From: Bacteroidales bacterium UBA4243
GTDB lineage: Bacteria; Bacteroidota; Bacteroidia; Bacteroidales; F082
NCBI GenBank assembly: GCA_002396205.1
Contig: DGXB01000104.1
Coordinates: 1-36,147, forward strand
Direction: 5' to 3'
DNA: 36,147 bases
Numbering within the stretch: the first letter of the stretch is position 1; every line of letters begins with the position of its first letter. A program made the translations under genes and the position numbers. Of this stretch, positions 1 to 7,466 are shown piece after piece. The notes under the pieces are model-generated. The model saw only the letters and a list, made by a program, of their open reading frames with translations. It searched no databases and had not been told where the DNA came from.

Positions 1-429
1 GATGTTGTCCAAATACGCATACCGTATCTTTTTTATCGCATAATACTTGCCTCCTATTTTATACACTTCGGTATTATCCATGGTCATAATATCATACAAA
101 GCTTTCGAAAAGCAAACTCGGTTTGTATACTTGTCTTGCACAGAATCAAATATATCCCAATCACTAAAATGTGGAACTAAATAAGTTAGGGAATCTAAAT
201 TGATGGAATCGGCAGCAATCGCATTTAATAGATAATCTTCATCTGTAATGTAATACAAATTATAATCTGTTTTCAACCTATAGATACAGGCAAATGGAGG
301 ATAATGGTCTGCTCCATAACCATAGGTTAGTTCTTGAATAAGATAATTCGTTTCCGTTTTATATTCAGTACAAGGATGATTATCTTGAAAGAGAGAAAAG
401 GCAAACAATATAATTAATAAGCTATTCAT
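1..429 (-). CDS. Hypothetical secreted protein, 3' end outside window
   Basis: The reverse strand stays open from an ATG at 429 to base 1, giving 143 codons with no stop, so the C-terminus lies outside the window. The first residues (MNSLLIILFAFSLFQ) form a short hydrophobic leader, suggesting export. The rest is rich in Tyr, Asp and Asn, with segments such as YLIQELTYGYGADHYPP. I do not recognise a family. The ATG overlaps the stop codon of the upstream zinc-protease remnant in an ATGA arrangement, which supports both the start and co-transcription. The DNA is AT-rich compared with gltS next door, consistent with a separate origin for the left edge. Existence is fairly sure; function is unknown. 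Confidence 0.6.
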   Translation of the reverse strand, partial: MNSLLIILFAFSLFQDNHPCTEYKTETNYLIQELTYGYGADHYPPFACIYRLKTDYNLYYITDEDYLLNAIAADSINLDSLTYLVPHFSDWDIFDSVQDKYTNRVCFSKALYDIMTMDNTEVYKIGGKYYAIKKIRYAYLDNI

Positions 430-740
430 TTTGGTTCTCTATTATCTTTATTAATAAGTATAGTTCCACTTGTTCCTGGTGTCAAATTATTATATTCTAT
501 AATGCGTTTAAAAGGCTCTACTGCATTTCTGCGATTTGGCATATCATCGCTCATCAGATCTCCTTTAATGTATGAGGCGTGTTCGGGATTATTGGGGTCA
601 TACCTATCTCTTAAGCCAAAAAAATGTCCTATTTCATGCATTGCTGTATTACCATCATAACCATCAATACCAAAAAACATATAAGGATCGGCGGCCGCTT
701 TCTCATTTATGAAACGATTATTGCAAACAAAAAAACCAGC
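426..740 (-). pseudogene. 5'-truncated zinc metalloprotease (HExxHxxGxxD) remnant
   Basis: An ATG at 680 gives an 84-residue product with the motif HEIGHFFGLRD. This is the zinc site of metzincin-type proteases: two His and a Glu, then the Gly and a further ligand. The same frame is open upstream of that ATG to about 761 and reads like protein (NNRFINEKAAADPY), but contains no ATG and runs into the 3' end of gltS, where a stop occurs. Matrixin-like catalytic domains are usually about 150 residues or more, so the N-terminal half appears to be missing. I infer a gene cut by a rearrangement next to gltS. A short protein starting at 680 cannot be excluded. Its stop overlaps the start of the next gene. 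Confidence 0.55.
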
Positions 741-2155
741 TATTCCTCCTTTTGCTTCCGCTTAAATATCTTCGTCCGTAGCATGAACACCGTCAGCGCA
801 ATCCAGAAGACGACCAAGACACCCAAGGTAATCCAAGTGGCCGTGAGGCTCAGCGGGGCATAGCCCATCAAAAGCAGCACGGGGAAGCCGAGCACGATGG
901 CCGAAAGGGTTTGCAGCACGAGGTTGTTGGCGGCTGGGGTCTCAAACTTAGGGTCGATCTCGCGGAGCAGAATCATGCCGTTGCTGGCCGTGCCCGTCAA
1001 CATGCCGAACATCGAGAAGAAACCCTCGTAGACATAGCCCGGATAAAGGTGTTTGCAAATCCAGCGCACATATATAAAGGTGACGATGGCACCCAAACCG
1101 ACGATGAGCACGAAAGGCAGCACAAACTGGCCAAGCTGCTCGAAGTTGATGGCCGCCGTGCCTGCCACAATCATGATGTCGAAGCAGAAACCACTGATGC
1201 GGTTGAGCATATAGTTGTTGATGTATTCGCGATGTACGATTTGGGCCTTCTTGAAACGGTTCAGTATCGACTTGAAAAGAACGCCAAACAGCGTACCAAT
1301 CAAGAAGTTGAATCCCCAAAGCATGGGTTTCAACGTGTTCTCGCCAAACTTGCCTAATTCCATGCCCTGGATCCAGTTGGTGAACAGATACACAAGGAAA
1401 TAAACAAATAATACCATACAGATTTGCACCGAGAGTTTGTCGATGGACTCGGCGTCGGGAATCTCGCCCTTGCTTTCGTAATCCTCCAATTTGTTGACTT
1501 GCGCGTCGTCGATTTTCTTCCTCGAAAGGATGCCTTTTCGACGCAGGATGTTCATATAGACGACCCCCACGACACTGCCCACGACGAAGCCCATAGCCGC
1601 GATGGAGAGGCCGAAGTCGGCTCCGGGGAAGCTCAAGCCTTGGTCGGCGGCAGCACCGGCGAAGATCTTACCGAAGTTCAAGGCCTGACCCGGACCTTGG
1701 CCATAACCCATGGGCAACAGCAAGCCGGCGGCATAGAACAGTTTCCTGCCCAACAGGAAGAACGGGATGGAAACGAGCAGACCCACAATGCCTTGGACAA
1801 CGTAAGTGCTTGCCGTCAGAGCGCCTGTCTCAATCACCTTCATCGGCGTCGACTTCGACTCTACCTTGTTGTTTTTCAAGGCCAAGGCCACAAATCCCAG
1901 ACCCAAGGCGTGATAAGTCACGATTTCCATCATCGGCTTGTTGATGATGCCATCGCAGCCAGGAAACTGCTTGAAGATGAGGAGCAGCAAGCCACCGAGC
2001 AGGGCCGATGGCAGAAGGCTCTTCTTAAGGAATGGGATCTTGGTCCTCAGCAAGTTACCCACCAAAAGGGCAACGGCCAAGATGCAAAATTGAATCAACC
2101 AACGCCAGGCTTCGGGGCTGCTGAAGGTCATAACGGAAACGTCAAGAATGGTCAT
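740..2155 (-). CDS. gltS: Sodium:glutamate symporter family protein GltS
   Basis: This is an integral membrane protein of about 470 residues with roughly ten to twelve hydrophobic segments and Gly-rich turns (LLPSALLGGLLLL, LLPMGYGQGPGQALNFG, GMLTGTASNGMILLREIDP). The GQGPGQA and GTASNG segments are typical of the two pseudo-symmetric halves of the GltS family, which imports glutamate with sodium. A charged cytoplasmic loop separates the halves (about residues 210-245). I prefer the ATG at 2155 over the TTG at 2164 just upstream. A TAnnTTTG element on the minus strand (2184-2191), with an upstream TTTG at 2212-2215, provides the promoter. The gene is divergent from the chromate transporter pair and ends against an unrelated protease remnant. 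Confidence 0.88.
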   Translation of the reverse strand: MTILDVSVMTFSSPEAWRWLIQFCILAVALLVGNLLRTKIPFLKKSLLPSALLGGLLLLIFKQFPGCDGIINKPMMEIVTYHALGLGFVALALKNNKVESKSTPMKVIETGALTASTYVVQGIVGLLVSIPFFLLGRKLFYAAGLLLPMGYGQGPGQALNFGKIFAGAAADQGLSFPGADFGLSIAAMGFVVGSVVGVVYMNILRRKGILSRKKIDDAQVNKLEDYESKGEIPDAESIDKLSVQICMVLFVYFLVYLFTNWIQGMELGKFGENTLKPMLWGFNFLIGTLFGVLFKSILNRFKKAQIVHREYINNYMLNRISGFCFDIMIVAGTAAINFEQLGQFVLPFVLIVGLGAIVTFIYVRWICKHLYPGYVYEGFFSMFGMLTGTASNGMILLREIDPKFETPAANNLVLQTLSAIVLGFPVLLLMGYAPLSLTATWITLGVLVVFWIALTVFMLRTKIFKRKQKEE

Positions 2156-2183
2156 TTTAATCAAGAATTAGAGATATTGCCCG

Positions 2184-2215
2184 CAAAGATAGCGTTATTT
2201 TGAAACATGAACAAA
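2184..2215 (-). promoter_or_regulatory. gltS promoter (Bacteroidota -33/-7)
   Basis: On the minus strand TATCTTTG (2191-2184) matches the -7 consensus TAnnTTTG, and TTTG lies about 20 nt upstream (2215-2212), matching the -33 element. It leaves a leader of roughly 25 nt before the gltS ATG. Confidence 0.6.
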
Positions 2216-2222
2216 AAACTTG

Positions 2223-2230
2223 TAATTTTG
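2223..2230 (+). promoter_or_regulatory. -7 element for chrA pair, at the start codon
   Basis: TAATTTTG is followed by only four bases before the ATG at 2235. With the usual spacing of this promoter class, transcription would begin at or next to the first base of the start codon, so the mRNA may be leaderless. Confidence 0.5.
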
Positions 2231-2234
2231 CTGC

Positions 2235-2798
2235 ATGAAAAAACCGCTTCAACTGTTTTGGTCGTTCTTCAAAATCGGGGCCTTCACCCTCGGCGGCGGC
2301 TATGCCATGCTGTCGATGGTGGAGAAGGCCGTCGTCGACCAGAAGAAATGGATTCCGACCGACGAGTTTTGGGACATGATTGCCGTGGTGCAGTCGCTGC
2401 CGGGTGTGTTTGCGGTCAACACGGCCTTGTATGTCGGCCATCGCGTGGCGGGCACCAAAGGCGCTTTTGCCGCCATGCTCGGCGCCATCATCCCCAGCAT
2501 CACCATCATCTTGCTCTTGGCCACGGTCTTCCGCGAGTATCGCGACCAGCCCGTGGTGGAACGCATCTTCAAGGGCATCCGTCCCTGTGTGGTGGCCCTC
2601 ATCCTCGCCCCTTCCCTGCGCATGATTAAATCCGCCAAAGTGACTTGGAAGACCGCCATTATCCCCATCGCCACAGTGTTTTTGATTTGGTGGCTGAAGG
2701 TCTCGCCAGCCTACGTCATCCTCGCCGCCATTGCGGGAAGCTTGGTCTATGCGATAATCATCAATAAAAAAGCCAAAAAGGAGGAGGCCCAGCCATGA
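2235..2798 (+). CDS. chrA: Chromate transporter, N-terminal-type half (CHR family)
   Basis: A 187-residue membrane protein with the CHR-family signature near the N-terminus (FFKIGAFTLGGGYAMLSMVE) and the conserved segment QSLPGVFAVNTALYVGHRVAG. It has about five to six hydrophobic segments and a basic tail. CHR proteins export chromate or related oxyanions. In many bacteria they occur as two adjacent short genes instead of one fused gene, and that is the case here. The stop overlaps the next ATG by four bases, so translation is probably coupled. A TAnnTTTG element ends four bases before the ATG. Actual substrate specificity cannot be read from sequence. Confidence 0.88.
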   Translation: MKKPLQLFWSFFKIGAFTLGGGYAMLSMVEKAVVDQKKWIPTDEFWDMIAVVQSLPGVFAVNTALYVGHRVAGTKGAFAAMLGAIIPSITIILLLATVFREYRDQPVVERIFKGIRPCVVALILAPSLRMIKSAKVTWKTAIIPIATVFLIWWLKVSPAYVILAAIAGSLVYAIIINKKAKKEEAQP

Positions 2799-3334
2799 TT
2801 TACCTACAACTACTTTGGGTCTTCGTGAAAATCGGCGTGTTGGGCTTCGGCGGCGGCTATGCCATGCTGTCGCTCATCCAACACGAGGTGGTCGACCACT
2901 ACGGCTGGATGACCACCACCGACTTTGCCGACATGGTGGCCATCTCGCAGATGACCCCTGGCCCCATCTCCATCAACTTGGCGACCTATGTGGGCTACAC
3001 CACAGCTGGCTTCGGCGGCTCGCTGTTGGCTTCGTTTGCGCTATGCCTGCCGTCCATCGTCATGGTCTACCTCATCCTGAAGCTCTTCATGAGCAAGAAA
3101 AACAACTCATTGATGGACAACACCTTGAAAGGACTGAAGCCTGCCATCGCCGGACTCATCTTCGCCGCCGGACTCTCGATGATGAACACGCAGAACTTCG
3201 TCGATTTCGGTCGCGGACAACACAATATCAGCGTGATTATTTGCGTTTTGGCTTTTGTGGCATCGTATTTCTTCAAGGCAAATCCGATATTGCTCATTGT
3301 GCTTTCGGGGGTGGTGGGGTTTATCGTGTATTAA
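2795..3334 (+). CDS. chrA: Chromate transporter, second half (CHR family)
   Basis: A 179-residue paralogue of the preceding protein with the same architecture: FVKIGVLGFGGGYAMLSLIQ at the N-terminus, then SQMTPGPISINLATYVGYTTAG, which is the typical partner version of the conserved Pro-Gly segment. About six hydrophobic segments are visible. The ATG overlaps the stop of the upstream half (ATGA), giving a two-gene unit whose products probably assemble as a heterodimer. The gene ends with TAA at 3332-3334. The 57 nt that follow carry a 12-bp direct repeat (GATTTAAAATTC at 3357-3368 and 3372-3383) of unknown meaning just before the PNGase gene. Confidence 0.88.
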   Translation: MIYLQLLWVFVKIGVLGFGGGYAMLSLIQHEVVDHYGWMTTTDFADMVAISQMTPGPISINLATYVGYTTAGFGGSLLASFALCLPSIVMVYLILKLFMSKKNNSLMDNTLKGLKPAIAGLIFAAGLSMMNTQNFVDFGRGQHNISVIICVLAFVASYFFKANPILLIVLSGVVGFIVY

Positions 3335-3391
3335 GGAGTAAGATTCAATATTTAAAGATTTAAAATTCGATGATTTAAAATTCATGACTAT

Positions 3392-5092
3392 ATGAAAAAG
3401 ACTATTACCACTCTCATCGCCTTGCTTTGTGCAGGTTTCTCTTTTGGGCAGCACGCCCTCATGTACCTTAGCTACGCCAAGGATGTCGCGGAACAAGACA
3501 CAGCTTTCGTCGCCGTTGTTGAGAACGCAAAATGCCTGAAAATCAGCGACAGCGAAAAAAGCATGAAAAACCCCATCCCTGGCTATGCCGAGAGCATGAC
3601 CTATGTGGACTACAAGGCCGACTCGGTTTATAGCATCGTGGAGTTCGAAGACGGGAAGTATTTCACTGCCAGCACTTTGACGAACAACAACGTGGTTTTC
3701 AGCGAGGAAGGCACGGAGAAAGTGCTCGGCTACAAGTGCAATAAATACAAGACAATCATCAACTCCAACACCATCGAGGTGTGGATGGCCGAAAGTCTCG
3801 GCTTTGAGGCCACCCCGATGCCAGGGTTGGGCAGGCTCAAAGGCGTGATGGTGCGCTGCATGAGAAACGGGGCATACGTCACGGATTTGGAGGAAGTCAA
3901 AGACCAGAAATATGCCATGGTCGACATGATTCCCGACTACAAAGGCGAGCGCAAGACCTCGAAGGAATTGGCCAAAATGCGCAAGGACAAAGTCGTCGTC
4001 CGCATCCCCGTCTTCGACGATGAGACCATCAACTTCGCTGAATACGAACCCATTAGCGGCGATATCCCTTACGACACCACGCTACACTTCAGCCACGGCA
4101 CCATCATCGTGAAACGAATAAAACTTCCGGAATTTCCAGAACATTACCAGCTCTTCGCCGAAATCCACCAACGCTCGAACGGCGACGCCTACGACCGCTC
4201 GGCTTCCGTCTTCGTCATCCCTACCGAAAAGGCCAAGAGCTTCAAGGACGGCCTGACGCAAGGCATCGAGGCATTGCCGCAGTTCGTTGGCAAAGACGGA
4301 CAACAATACCAAGGCATCAAGGCCGAGAAAGACTACCTGCCTCCCGTCGAGTTGGTGCGGTTCTTCACCTCGTTTGGCGCAGGCCACTACAACGACCGTG
4401 TGCAAATCGACGGCTTGGAATGGGCGGAAGAGAACTATTACAAGCAGGAAATCAACGAGTTGCGCGACCGATTGTGCGGCGACGTGCTCATCGGTGCTTT
4501 CATCGGCAACTACGACAAGGGCGGTCACAAACTCTCGCTCAACCTCCTCGCCTACCCTGGCGACGACAAATGGGGCAAAAAACCATTGCGACAGCGTTCC
4601 ATCCCGCTCTTCAACACCTGTAACGTCATGGAAATGAGCGGACAAAACTATGGTCGGCTGTTCGCCACCGACACCTTGGAAGTGGAATTCGAGTTGCCCG
4701 ACAGCATCACCAACGTCCGCCTGCGCTACCTCAGCACCGGCCACGGCGGCTGGGACGGCGGCGACGAGTTCAACCCAAAGGAAAACGTGATTTATATCGA
4801 CGGCGAGAAACGCTTCACCCACACGCCCTGGCGTTGCGACTGCGCCACCTTCCGCGACCAAAACCCCGTTTCGGGCAACTTCTGGAACGGACTTTCCTCG
4901 TCCGACTATTCGCGTTCGGGCTGGTGCCCGGGCACGGCCACCAATCCCATCTATTTCGACCTCAACGACTTGAAGCCAGGCAAGCACGCCGTTCGCATCG
5001 CCATCCCGCAAGGCAAGGACGAAGGCACGAGTTTCAGCCACTGGATGGTGTCGGGGGCGGTGCTGTATGAGAAAGCCAAAGACAAGAAATAG
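3392..5092 (+). CDS. Secreted PNGase F-like peptide N-glycosidase with N-terminal GLPGLI-like domain
   Basis: A 566-residue protein with a signal peptide (MKKTITTLIALLCAGFSFGQ). Residues about 20-190 form a domain with VLGYKCNKYKT and MPGLGRLKGVMV, resembling GLPGLI/DUF4412-type Bacteroidota domains. Residues about 195-560 resemble PNGase F, which cleaves the amide bond between Asn and N-glycans. DAYDRSASVFV (Asp268) matches the DEWDRYANVYV segment holding catalytic Asp60 of the Elizabethkingia enzyme. GHGGWDGGDEF (Glu459) matches the region of Glu206. SGNFWNGLSSSDYSRSGWCPGT matches the NWAPDRAGWCPG segment. Several Cys (482, 484, 512) could form disulphides outside the cell. No lipoprotein Cys or T9SS tail is visible, so it is probably periplasmic. 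It converges on the decayed two-component genes with 5 nt between stops. Confidence 0.8.
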   Translation: MKKTITTLIALLCAGFSFGQHALMYLSYAKDVAEQDTAFVAVVENAKCLKISDSEKSMKNPIPGYAESMTYVDYKADSVYSIVEFEDGKYFTASTLTNNNVVFSEEGTEKVLGYKCNKYKTIINSNTIEVWMAESLGFEATPMPGLGRLKGVMVRCMRNGAYVTDLEEVKDQKYAMVDMIPDYKGERKTSKELAKMRKDKVVVRIPVFDDETINFAEYEPISGDIPYDTTLHFSHGTIIVKRIKLPEFPEHYQLFAEIHQRSNGDAYDRSASVFVIPTEKAKSFKDGLTQGIEALPQFVGKDGQQYQGIKAEKDYLPPVELVRFFTSFGAGHYNDRVQIDGLEWAEENYYKQEINELRDRLCGDVLIGAFIGNYDKGGHKLSLNLLAYPGDDKWGKKPLRQRSIPLFNTCNVMEMSGQNYGRLFATDTLEVEFELPDSITNVRLRYLSTGHGGWDGGDEFNPKENVIYIDGEKRFTHTPWRCDCATFRDQNPVSGNFWNGLSSSDYSRSGWCPGTATNPIYFDLNDLKPGKHAVRIAIPQGKDEGTSFSHWMVSGAVLYEKAKDKK

Positions 5093-5097
5093 CGTTT

Positions 5098-5574
5098 TCA
5101 ACGTTTCATCACCTTCTTGACGATTCGCCCTTTCGGTGAGTCGATTTGCAGCAAATACACGCCATTGGCGAACGCACTGAAATCAAGTCGCTGGTTTCCA
5201 ACACGATGTTTCAAATTCAGTACGGCTTGGCCTAAGGCATTGAACAGCGTCAAGTCGCATTGTTCCAGTCCTTCAACCAGCAAAAAGGCATCGCATGGAT
5301 TGGGGAAAACACGGATTGGCGTCTCGGCTTCATAATACCGCTTTTTCGCTTCTATGACATCGCAGCCGCTGCCGTCGGGGAGATAAAAGTCGAGCAGAAT
5401 CAGGTCGATGTCGCTGCCGTGCTGTTCGAGAAAAGCCAACGTCTTTTCCACGTTCTCCGTCTCTGCCTCCACGATGCAGTCCAAGCCTGAATACTCCAAC
5501 GACATTCTGATGCCCACCCTGTAGAGCGGATGGTCTTCCACCAATAGAACCCTGATTTTCTTGTTATTGTCCAT
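5098..5574 (-). pseudogene. Response-regulator receiver fused in frame to a T9SS C-terminal sorting domain
   Basis: Residues 1 to about 85 are the start of a receiver domain: IRVLLVEDHPLYRVGIRMSL with the acidic pair, then DLILLDFYLPDGSG with the phospho-acceptor Asp. The domain then breaks off before the conserved Thr and Lys strands. From about residue 87 the protein is a type IX sorting domain: PIRVFPNPCDAFLLVEG, LTLFNALGQAVLN and FANGVYLLQI, followed by a basic end. A cytoplasmic phosphorelay domain on an outer-membrane secretion tail makes no functional sense, so I read it as a deletion fusion between a regulator gene (NarL-type, given the HPLYRVGI start) and a secreted-protein gene. The start overlaps the 3' end of the kinase remnant by 11 nt, the usual coupling of such pairs. 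Confidence 0.75.
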
Positions 5575-6070
5575 TTTGATATTGTTTTATGCTGAAAAAC
5601 GCCTGTGTCCCTTGTCCTTCCTTGCTTTCGATGCGGATGTCCTCGCCGTTGCGCTTGAGCAGCTGCTGGCTCACGAAAAGCCCGATGCCCGTGCCCATTT
5701 CGCCGCCCGTGCCATATTCGGGGTCGACAAAGGAGGTCATGTTGAGGATCTTTTCCTGCATCATCACCGGTGTCTTGATGTCGTGCGAAACGACAGAAAA
5801 CAGATGGTCCTTGGTTTGGTTGAGGCGCTTCAGCATGTCGGTTTGCCGTTTTCGTTGCGTGGCATAGCGCAACGAAATCACCGCCAAGGCCAAAAACATC
5901 AAAGCCATGGCAATGGCGAAGGCCAGCAAGCGGCGGCTCTGGTGGTTTTTCTGCTCCTGCAACTGCAATTCGTGCTCCTTTTCGGCAATTTGGTATTTGG
6001 CCTGATAGTCGCGCAACAAATCTTGTTGCTTGTCGTTGTAGACGATGAGCCAAATTCTCTCTGATTGCAA
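5564..6070 (-). pseudogene. Histidine kinase remnant lacking sensor and most of the ATP-binding domain
   Basis: The 168-codon frame has a coiled segment (residues about 15-45), one transmembrane helix (LLAFAIAMALMFLALAVISL), a linker, and the phospho-acceptor box FSVVSHDIKTPV. It then jumps directly to the last ATPase motif, GTGIGLFVSQQLLKRNG, and the terminal strand GEGQGT-like segment. The second dimerisation helix, the N box and the first G box (well over 100 residues in normal kinases) are absent, yet the frame is kept. The 5' end is also cut: the only start near 6070 is a TTG and a stop lies nine bases further upstream, whereas relatives of this type carry long periplasmic TPR sensors. 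It cannot be an active kinase. Confidence 0.75.
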
Positions 6071-6348
6071 AAACAGGAATTATTAAGGGGGCTTCTAAAA
6101 ACTGCCTGCAATTTTTTCTAAAATTCTGCAAAATTCAAATAGTCAGCAAATTACAAAATCTCAAATTCGCTAAATTCTTGATACATCATCAACCGCAAAG
6201 CGCGTTTCATCGAGGAAACAAAGACGAAGAAAGCCATACACACCATACTCATCACCACGATTGGATTATCACAAAACGAGCATAGTGACATTATAGATAA
6301 AACACTTATAATGAGTGATTTATTTGAATAAACCAATTTTGCAACCCA
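6071..6348. other. Intergenic remnant region, no confident gene
   Basis: This AT-rich stretch separates the kinase remnant from aroC. A minus-strand frame at 6151-6336 (61 codons, TTG start) would encode a hydrophobic peptide (VVMSMVCMAFFVFVSSM, then a basic and acidic tail). It has no recognisable promoter or family and may be debris of the deleted kinase sensor or chance. Nothing else is supported here. Confidence 0.4.
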
Positions 6349-6380
6349 GCTAAAAGTATGATTTTTTATGCACTTTTAGC
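6349..6380 (-). terminator. Inverted repeat downstream of aroC
   Basis: GCTAAAAGT (6349-6357) pairs perfectly with ACTTTTAGC (6372-6380) around a 14-nt AT-rich loop. It begins 22 nt beyond the aroC stop. No clear U-run follows on the minus strand, so it may be a weak terminator or an RNA-stabilising hairpin. Confidence 0.4.
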
Positions 6381-6402
6381 CGAGTTGAAGAGATTTTCCA
6401 TC

Positions 6403-7416
6403 CTAATTATGGGCTTGTTGCAGCATCATCATATCCGCCACCGTCATCGCCGCCAAAGCCTCCACAAGAACCAAGGCACGCGGCAGGGCGCACACGTCGT
6501 GCCGTCCGCCGATGGCGATTTCGCGGCTCTCCCCTGCACGATTCACCGTTTGCTGAGGCTTCGCGATACTCGGTATCGGCTTGAAGGCCACGCGAAAAAC
6601 CACGTCGTTGCCGTTGGTGATGCCGCCTTGGATACCGCCGGAATGGTTGGTCAACGTGGTGATATTGACACGAGACTCGGGACAGGACTCGCGTCTCGCG
6701 TCCCGCAGTCCCGCGTCCTTATTAATAAAGGTGTCGTTGGCCTCCGAGCCTTTCATCTTCGCCAAGGCAAAGCCGTCGCCCACCTCGAAGCCTTTCACCG
6801 CCGGGATGCTGAACATGGCATGGGCCAACTCAGCCGAGAACTCCCCGAACATCGGTTCGCCCAAGCCCGCCGGCACGCCCGTGATACGGCATTCGACAAT
6901 ACCACCCACCGTATCGCCTTCCATGCGAGCCTGTTCCGCATTGCCCATGAAAACCGTCTCGGCCCTGACAAAAATGTCTTTTTCTATCAGGATCTGCTTC
7001 GCGATGGCACCCGCCACCACAATGGGCAAGGTGGTCCGCGCCGAAGCCCTTCCGCCCCCGCGCCAGTCGCGGATGCCGTATTTTTGCTCGTAGGTGAAAT
7101 CAGCATGAGAAGGGCGATACACATCTTTTAACGCCTCGTAATCCTCTGGTTTACAATCCTCGTTGCGCACCATGAAAGCAATCGGCGTGCCCAAAGTCAC
7201 CCCGTCGAGCAAGCCTGAGAGCCATTCTATCTTGTCGGGTTCCAAGCGTTGGGAACTTGTTGCGGATTGTGCCGTCCTGCGGCGTTGCAGTTCGCTGTCG
7301 ATGAAGTCGAAATCGAGTTTCAGCTGCGATGGGCAACCGTCGATGATGCCGCCGATGGCCGTGCCGTGCGACTCGCCGAAAGTGGTGAGCCTGAAGATGT
7401 GTCCGATGGTATTCAT
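6403..7416 (-). CDS. aroC: Chorismate synthase
   Basis: Converts 5-enolpyruvylshikimate-3-phosphate to chorismate, the last shikimate step, using reduced FMN. Signatures are clear: FRLTTFGESHG at the N-terminus, RPSHADFTYEQKYGIRDWRGGGRASAR in the middle, NHSGGIQGGITNG and GRHDVCALPRA near the end. The length, 337 residues, is below the usual 350-360. The stretch between AGAIAKQIL and GDTVGG is shorter than in most homologues and lacks the usual NxVRCPD segment. In the other direction, about 17 residues (INKD-AGLRDARRESCPESR) are inserted before NHSGG, encoded by a GC-rich inverted-repeat sequence at 6667-6719. The promoter element ends four bases before the ATG. The gene is divergent from smpB. 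Confidence 0.93.
   Translation of the reverse strand: MNTIGHIFRLTTFGESHGTAIGGIIDGCPSQLKLDFDFIDSELQRRRTAQSATSSQRLEPDKIEWLSGLLDGVTLGTPIAFMVRNEDCKPEDYEALKDVYRPSHADFTYEQKYGIRDWRGGGRASARTTLPIVVAGAIAKQILIEKDIFVRAETVFMGNAEQARMEGDTVGGIVECRITGVPAGLGEPMFGEFSAELAHAMFSIPAVKGFEVGDGFALAKMKGSEANDTFINKDAGLRDARRESCPESRVNITTLTNHSGGIQGGITNGNDVVFRVAFKPIPSIAKPQQTVNRAGESREIAIGGRHDVCALPRALVLVEALAAMTVADMMMLQQAHN
6667..6719. repeat. GC-rich REP-like inverted repeat inside aroC
   Basis: The run contains CGAGAC (6671-6676) facing GTCTCG (6693-6698) and GGGAC (6679-6683) facing GTCCC (6700-6704), with a further GTCCCG at 6708-6713. It encodes an arginine- and acid-rich insert absent from typical chorismate synthases, as if a small palindromic element entered the gene in frame. 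Confidence 0.5.
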
Positions 7417-7420
7417 GGGG

Positions 7421-7428
7421 CAAAAATA
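7421..7428 (-). promoter_or_regulatory. aroC -7 element adjacent to start codon
   Basis: On the minus strand TATTTTTG is followed by CCCC and then the aroC ATG, a four-base gap that predicts a leaderless or nearly leaderless mRNA. Confidence 0.5.
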
Positions 7429-7450
7429 GCAATAATTGGCAAGAATTTTG

Positions 7451-7458
7451 TAATTTTG
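7451..7458 (+). promoter_or_regulatory. smpB -7 element
   Basis: TAATTTTG lies eight bases before the smpB ATG, back to back with the aroC promoter in the 50-nt divergent region. Confidence 0.5.
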
Positions 7459-7466
7459 CCGCCATT

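Noticed and set aside
691..698. GCGGCCGC (NotI site) in AT-rich DNA as a possible cloning junction
   Set aside because: It lies within an open frame that reads sensibly through it (EKAAADPY) and no vector sequence is seen; a single 8-mer is not evidence.
4082..5101. Long minus-strand frame opposite the PNGase gene
   Set aside because: Val/Ala-rich shadow with no motif; the plus strand matches PNGase F.
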